From contig JAPPOW010000138.1 in NCBI GenBank assembly GCA_028817775.1, positions 1-6,204 of the forward strand: a stretch of DNA of 6,204 nucleotides, in the 5' to 3' direction. Positions within the stretch are counted from its first letter, which is position 1; every line of letters begins with the position of its first letter. A program made the position numbers and the translations under genes. This stretch comes from Candidatus Melainabacteria bacterium (GTDB taxonomy: Bacteria; Cyanobacteriota; Vampirovibrionia; LMEP-6097). Shown here piece after piece: positions 5,772 through 6,204 of the stretch. The notes beneath the pieces are model-generated. The model worked only from the letters and a program-made list of their open reading frames with translations. It was not told the origin of the DNA and made no database searches.

Positions 5772-6204
5772 TTAACCACCTATGCTTGCCATTGATTGTG
5801 AACTAGGCTGAGCTAGTCTTTCTGCGGCATAACCATCTTCAGCTTTGAGATAGGCTGCTGCTCTAATTGCCTCGCCCATTGCTTGTTCACTGGCTCCTGC
5901 TCTAAGCATTGACCTCAGGTCCAATACATCAGCCCCATAGAGGCAAGTCTTCATCATGCCCTGAGAGCTAAGTCTTAGCCGAGAGCAGCTATCACAAAAA
6001 GTTCTTGAGTTGCCAGCAATGATTCCGATTGTACCTTGGGCACCGGGTACTTGATAAATATATGCAGTTGAATTGAAGCCTTTGAATTCAAGATCTTTGA
6101 ACTGATTTTTTAAAACAGCCAAAATACTTGCTTGATCCCAAATTAAATCACCAGCCTTAAAAGAACCATTGAACTGCATTTGTTCGATAAATATCAGTTC
6201 AAGT
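5772..6204 (-). CDS. moaA: GTP 3',8-cyclase MoaA, C-terminal part (5' end outside window)
   Basis: MoaA is the radical S-adenosylmethionine enzyme that starts Moco synthesis by cyclising GTP to 3',8-cyclo-dihydro-GTP. Only about 143 C-terminal residues are visible, against about 330 in the family. The frame stays open to the right edge, and the codons before the ATG at 6179 read Leu-Glu-Leu-Ile-Phe-Ile-Glu-Gln, matching the conserved RFIE-x-M strand, so that ATG is internal and not the start. Counting from it, the C-terminal 4Fe-4S cluster that binds GTP is present as Cys62-x2-Cys65-x13-Cys79, embedded in NSRTFCDSCSRLRLSSQG. The usual Asn after the second Cys is Ser here. The protein ends SMASIGG, keeping the Gly-Gly tail needed for activity. 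The N-terminal radical-SAM CxxxCxxC motif would lie beyond base 6204. It is the most upstream operon gene visible. Confidence 0.95.
   Translation of the reverse strand, partial: LELIFIEQMQFNGSFKAGDLIWDQASILAVLKNQFKDLEFKGFNSTAYIYQVPGAQGTIGIIAGNSRTFCDSCSRLRLSSQGMMKTCLYGADVLDLRSMLRAGASEQAMGEAIRAAAYLKAEDGYAAERLAQPSSQSMASIGG
5776..5781 (-). promoter_or_regulatory. Ribosome-binding-like site of the permease formed by the MoaA Gly-Gly codons
   Basis: The end of moaA on the minus strand reads ATA GGT GGT TAA directly before ATG. The AGGTGG within it has one mismatch to AGGAGG, and its AGGTG also matches the 3' part of the extended Shine-Dalgarno consensus (GGAGGTGA). The gap to the ATG is 4 nt, slightly short. 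It is weaker than the moaE site but built the same way. Confidence 0.5.

Larger units (their letters stand above)
779..6204 (-). other. Moco biosynthesis operon moaA-permease-moaCB-moeA-moeB-moaD-moaE
   Basis: Seven same-strand genes with junctions between a 4-bp overlap and a gap of 2-3 bp leave no room for internal promoters outside coding sequence. They cover oxyanion uptake and every step from GTP to Mo-molybdopterin. No mobA/mocA, modABC, regulator or molybdoenzyme is seen. The promoter and any upstream Moco riboswitch or ModE site would be outside the window, so regulation cannot be judged. Confidence 0.9.

Noticed and set aside
6177..6179. ATG as start of a short, complete MoaA-like protein
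   Set aside because: Codons upstream of it continue in frame to the window edge and encode the conserved RFIE-x-M-like strand (here Ile-Phe-Ile-Glu-Gln-Met), so the gene is cut by the window, not truncated in nature.

Overview
The window is bacterial DNA. It is dominated by a compact molybdenum-cofactor (Moco) biosynthesis operon on the minus strand (779 to the right edge). The 3' part of an unrelated, unrecognised gene lies on the plus strand at the left edge (3-755). Read in the direction of transcription, the operon runs moaA (5' end outside the window), a MOT1/SulP-related molybdate (or sulfate) permease, a moaC-moaB fusion, moeA, a long-form moeB/thiF, moaD and moaE.

Every operon junction is either overlapping or nearly so: TAA|ATG, ATGA, TAATG, ATGA, an overlap or near-abutment at moaD depending on its start, and a 2-bp gap before moaE. 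The seven genes are therefore almost certainly one translationally coupled transcript. The promoter must lie upstream of moaA, beyond base 6204. The only non-coding DNA is the 22-23 bp between the convergent stop codons (756-778), which shows no terminator hairpin.

The genes form a nearly complete pathway. The permease brings in the oxyanion. MoaA (radical SAM) and the MoaC domain convert GTP to cyclic pyranopterin monophosphate. MoeB adenylates the C-terminal Gly-Gly of MoaD, and MoaD/MoaE (molybdopterin synthase) add the dithiolene sulfurs. The MoaB/MogA-like domain adenylates molybdopterin and MoeA inserts molybdenum. No mobA/mocA (nucleotide attachment), no modABC and no molybdoenzyme are visible.

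The organism cannot be named from this window. Base composition is moderately AT-rich. The MoaC-MoaB fusion resembles what I recall from Bacteroidota and some other phyla. However, several genes have GGAG/GGAGG-type ribosome-binding sites, which argues against a typical Bacteroidota genome. An uncultured or little-studied lineage is possible, but that is inference.

Nothing here is clearly a new biological system. The points most worth a second look are: (1) the functional Gly-Gly tails of MoaD and MoaA, whose codons also form the ribosome-binding sites of the next genes; (2) a MOT1-type permease inside a bacterial Moco operon; (3) a plus-strand protein of unknown function with a diverged internal repeat of about 67 residues.
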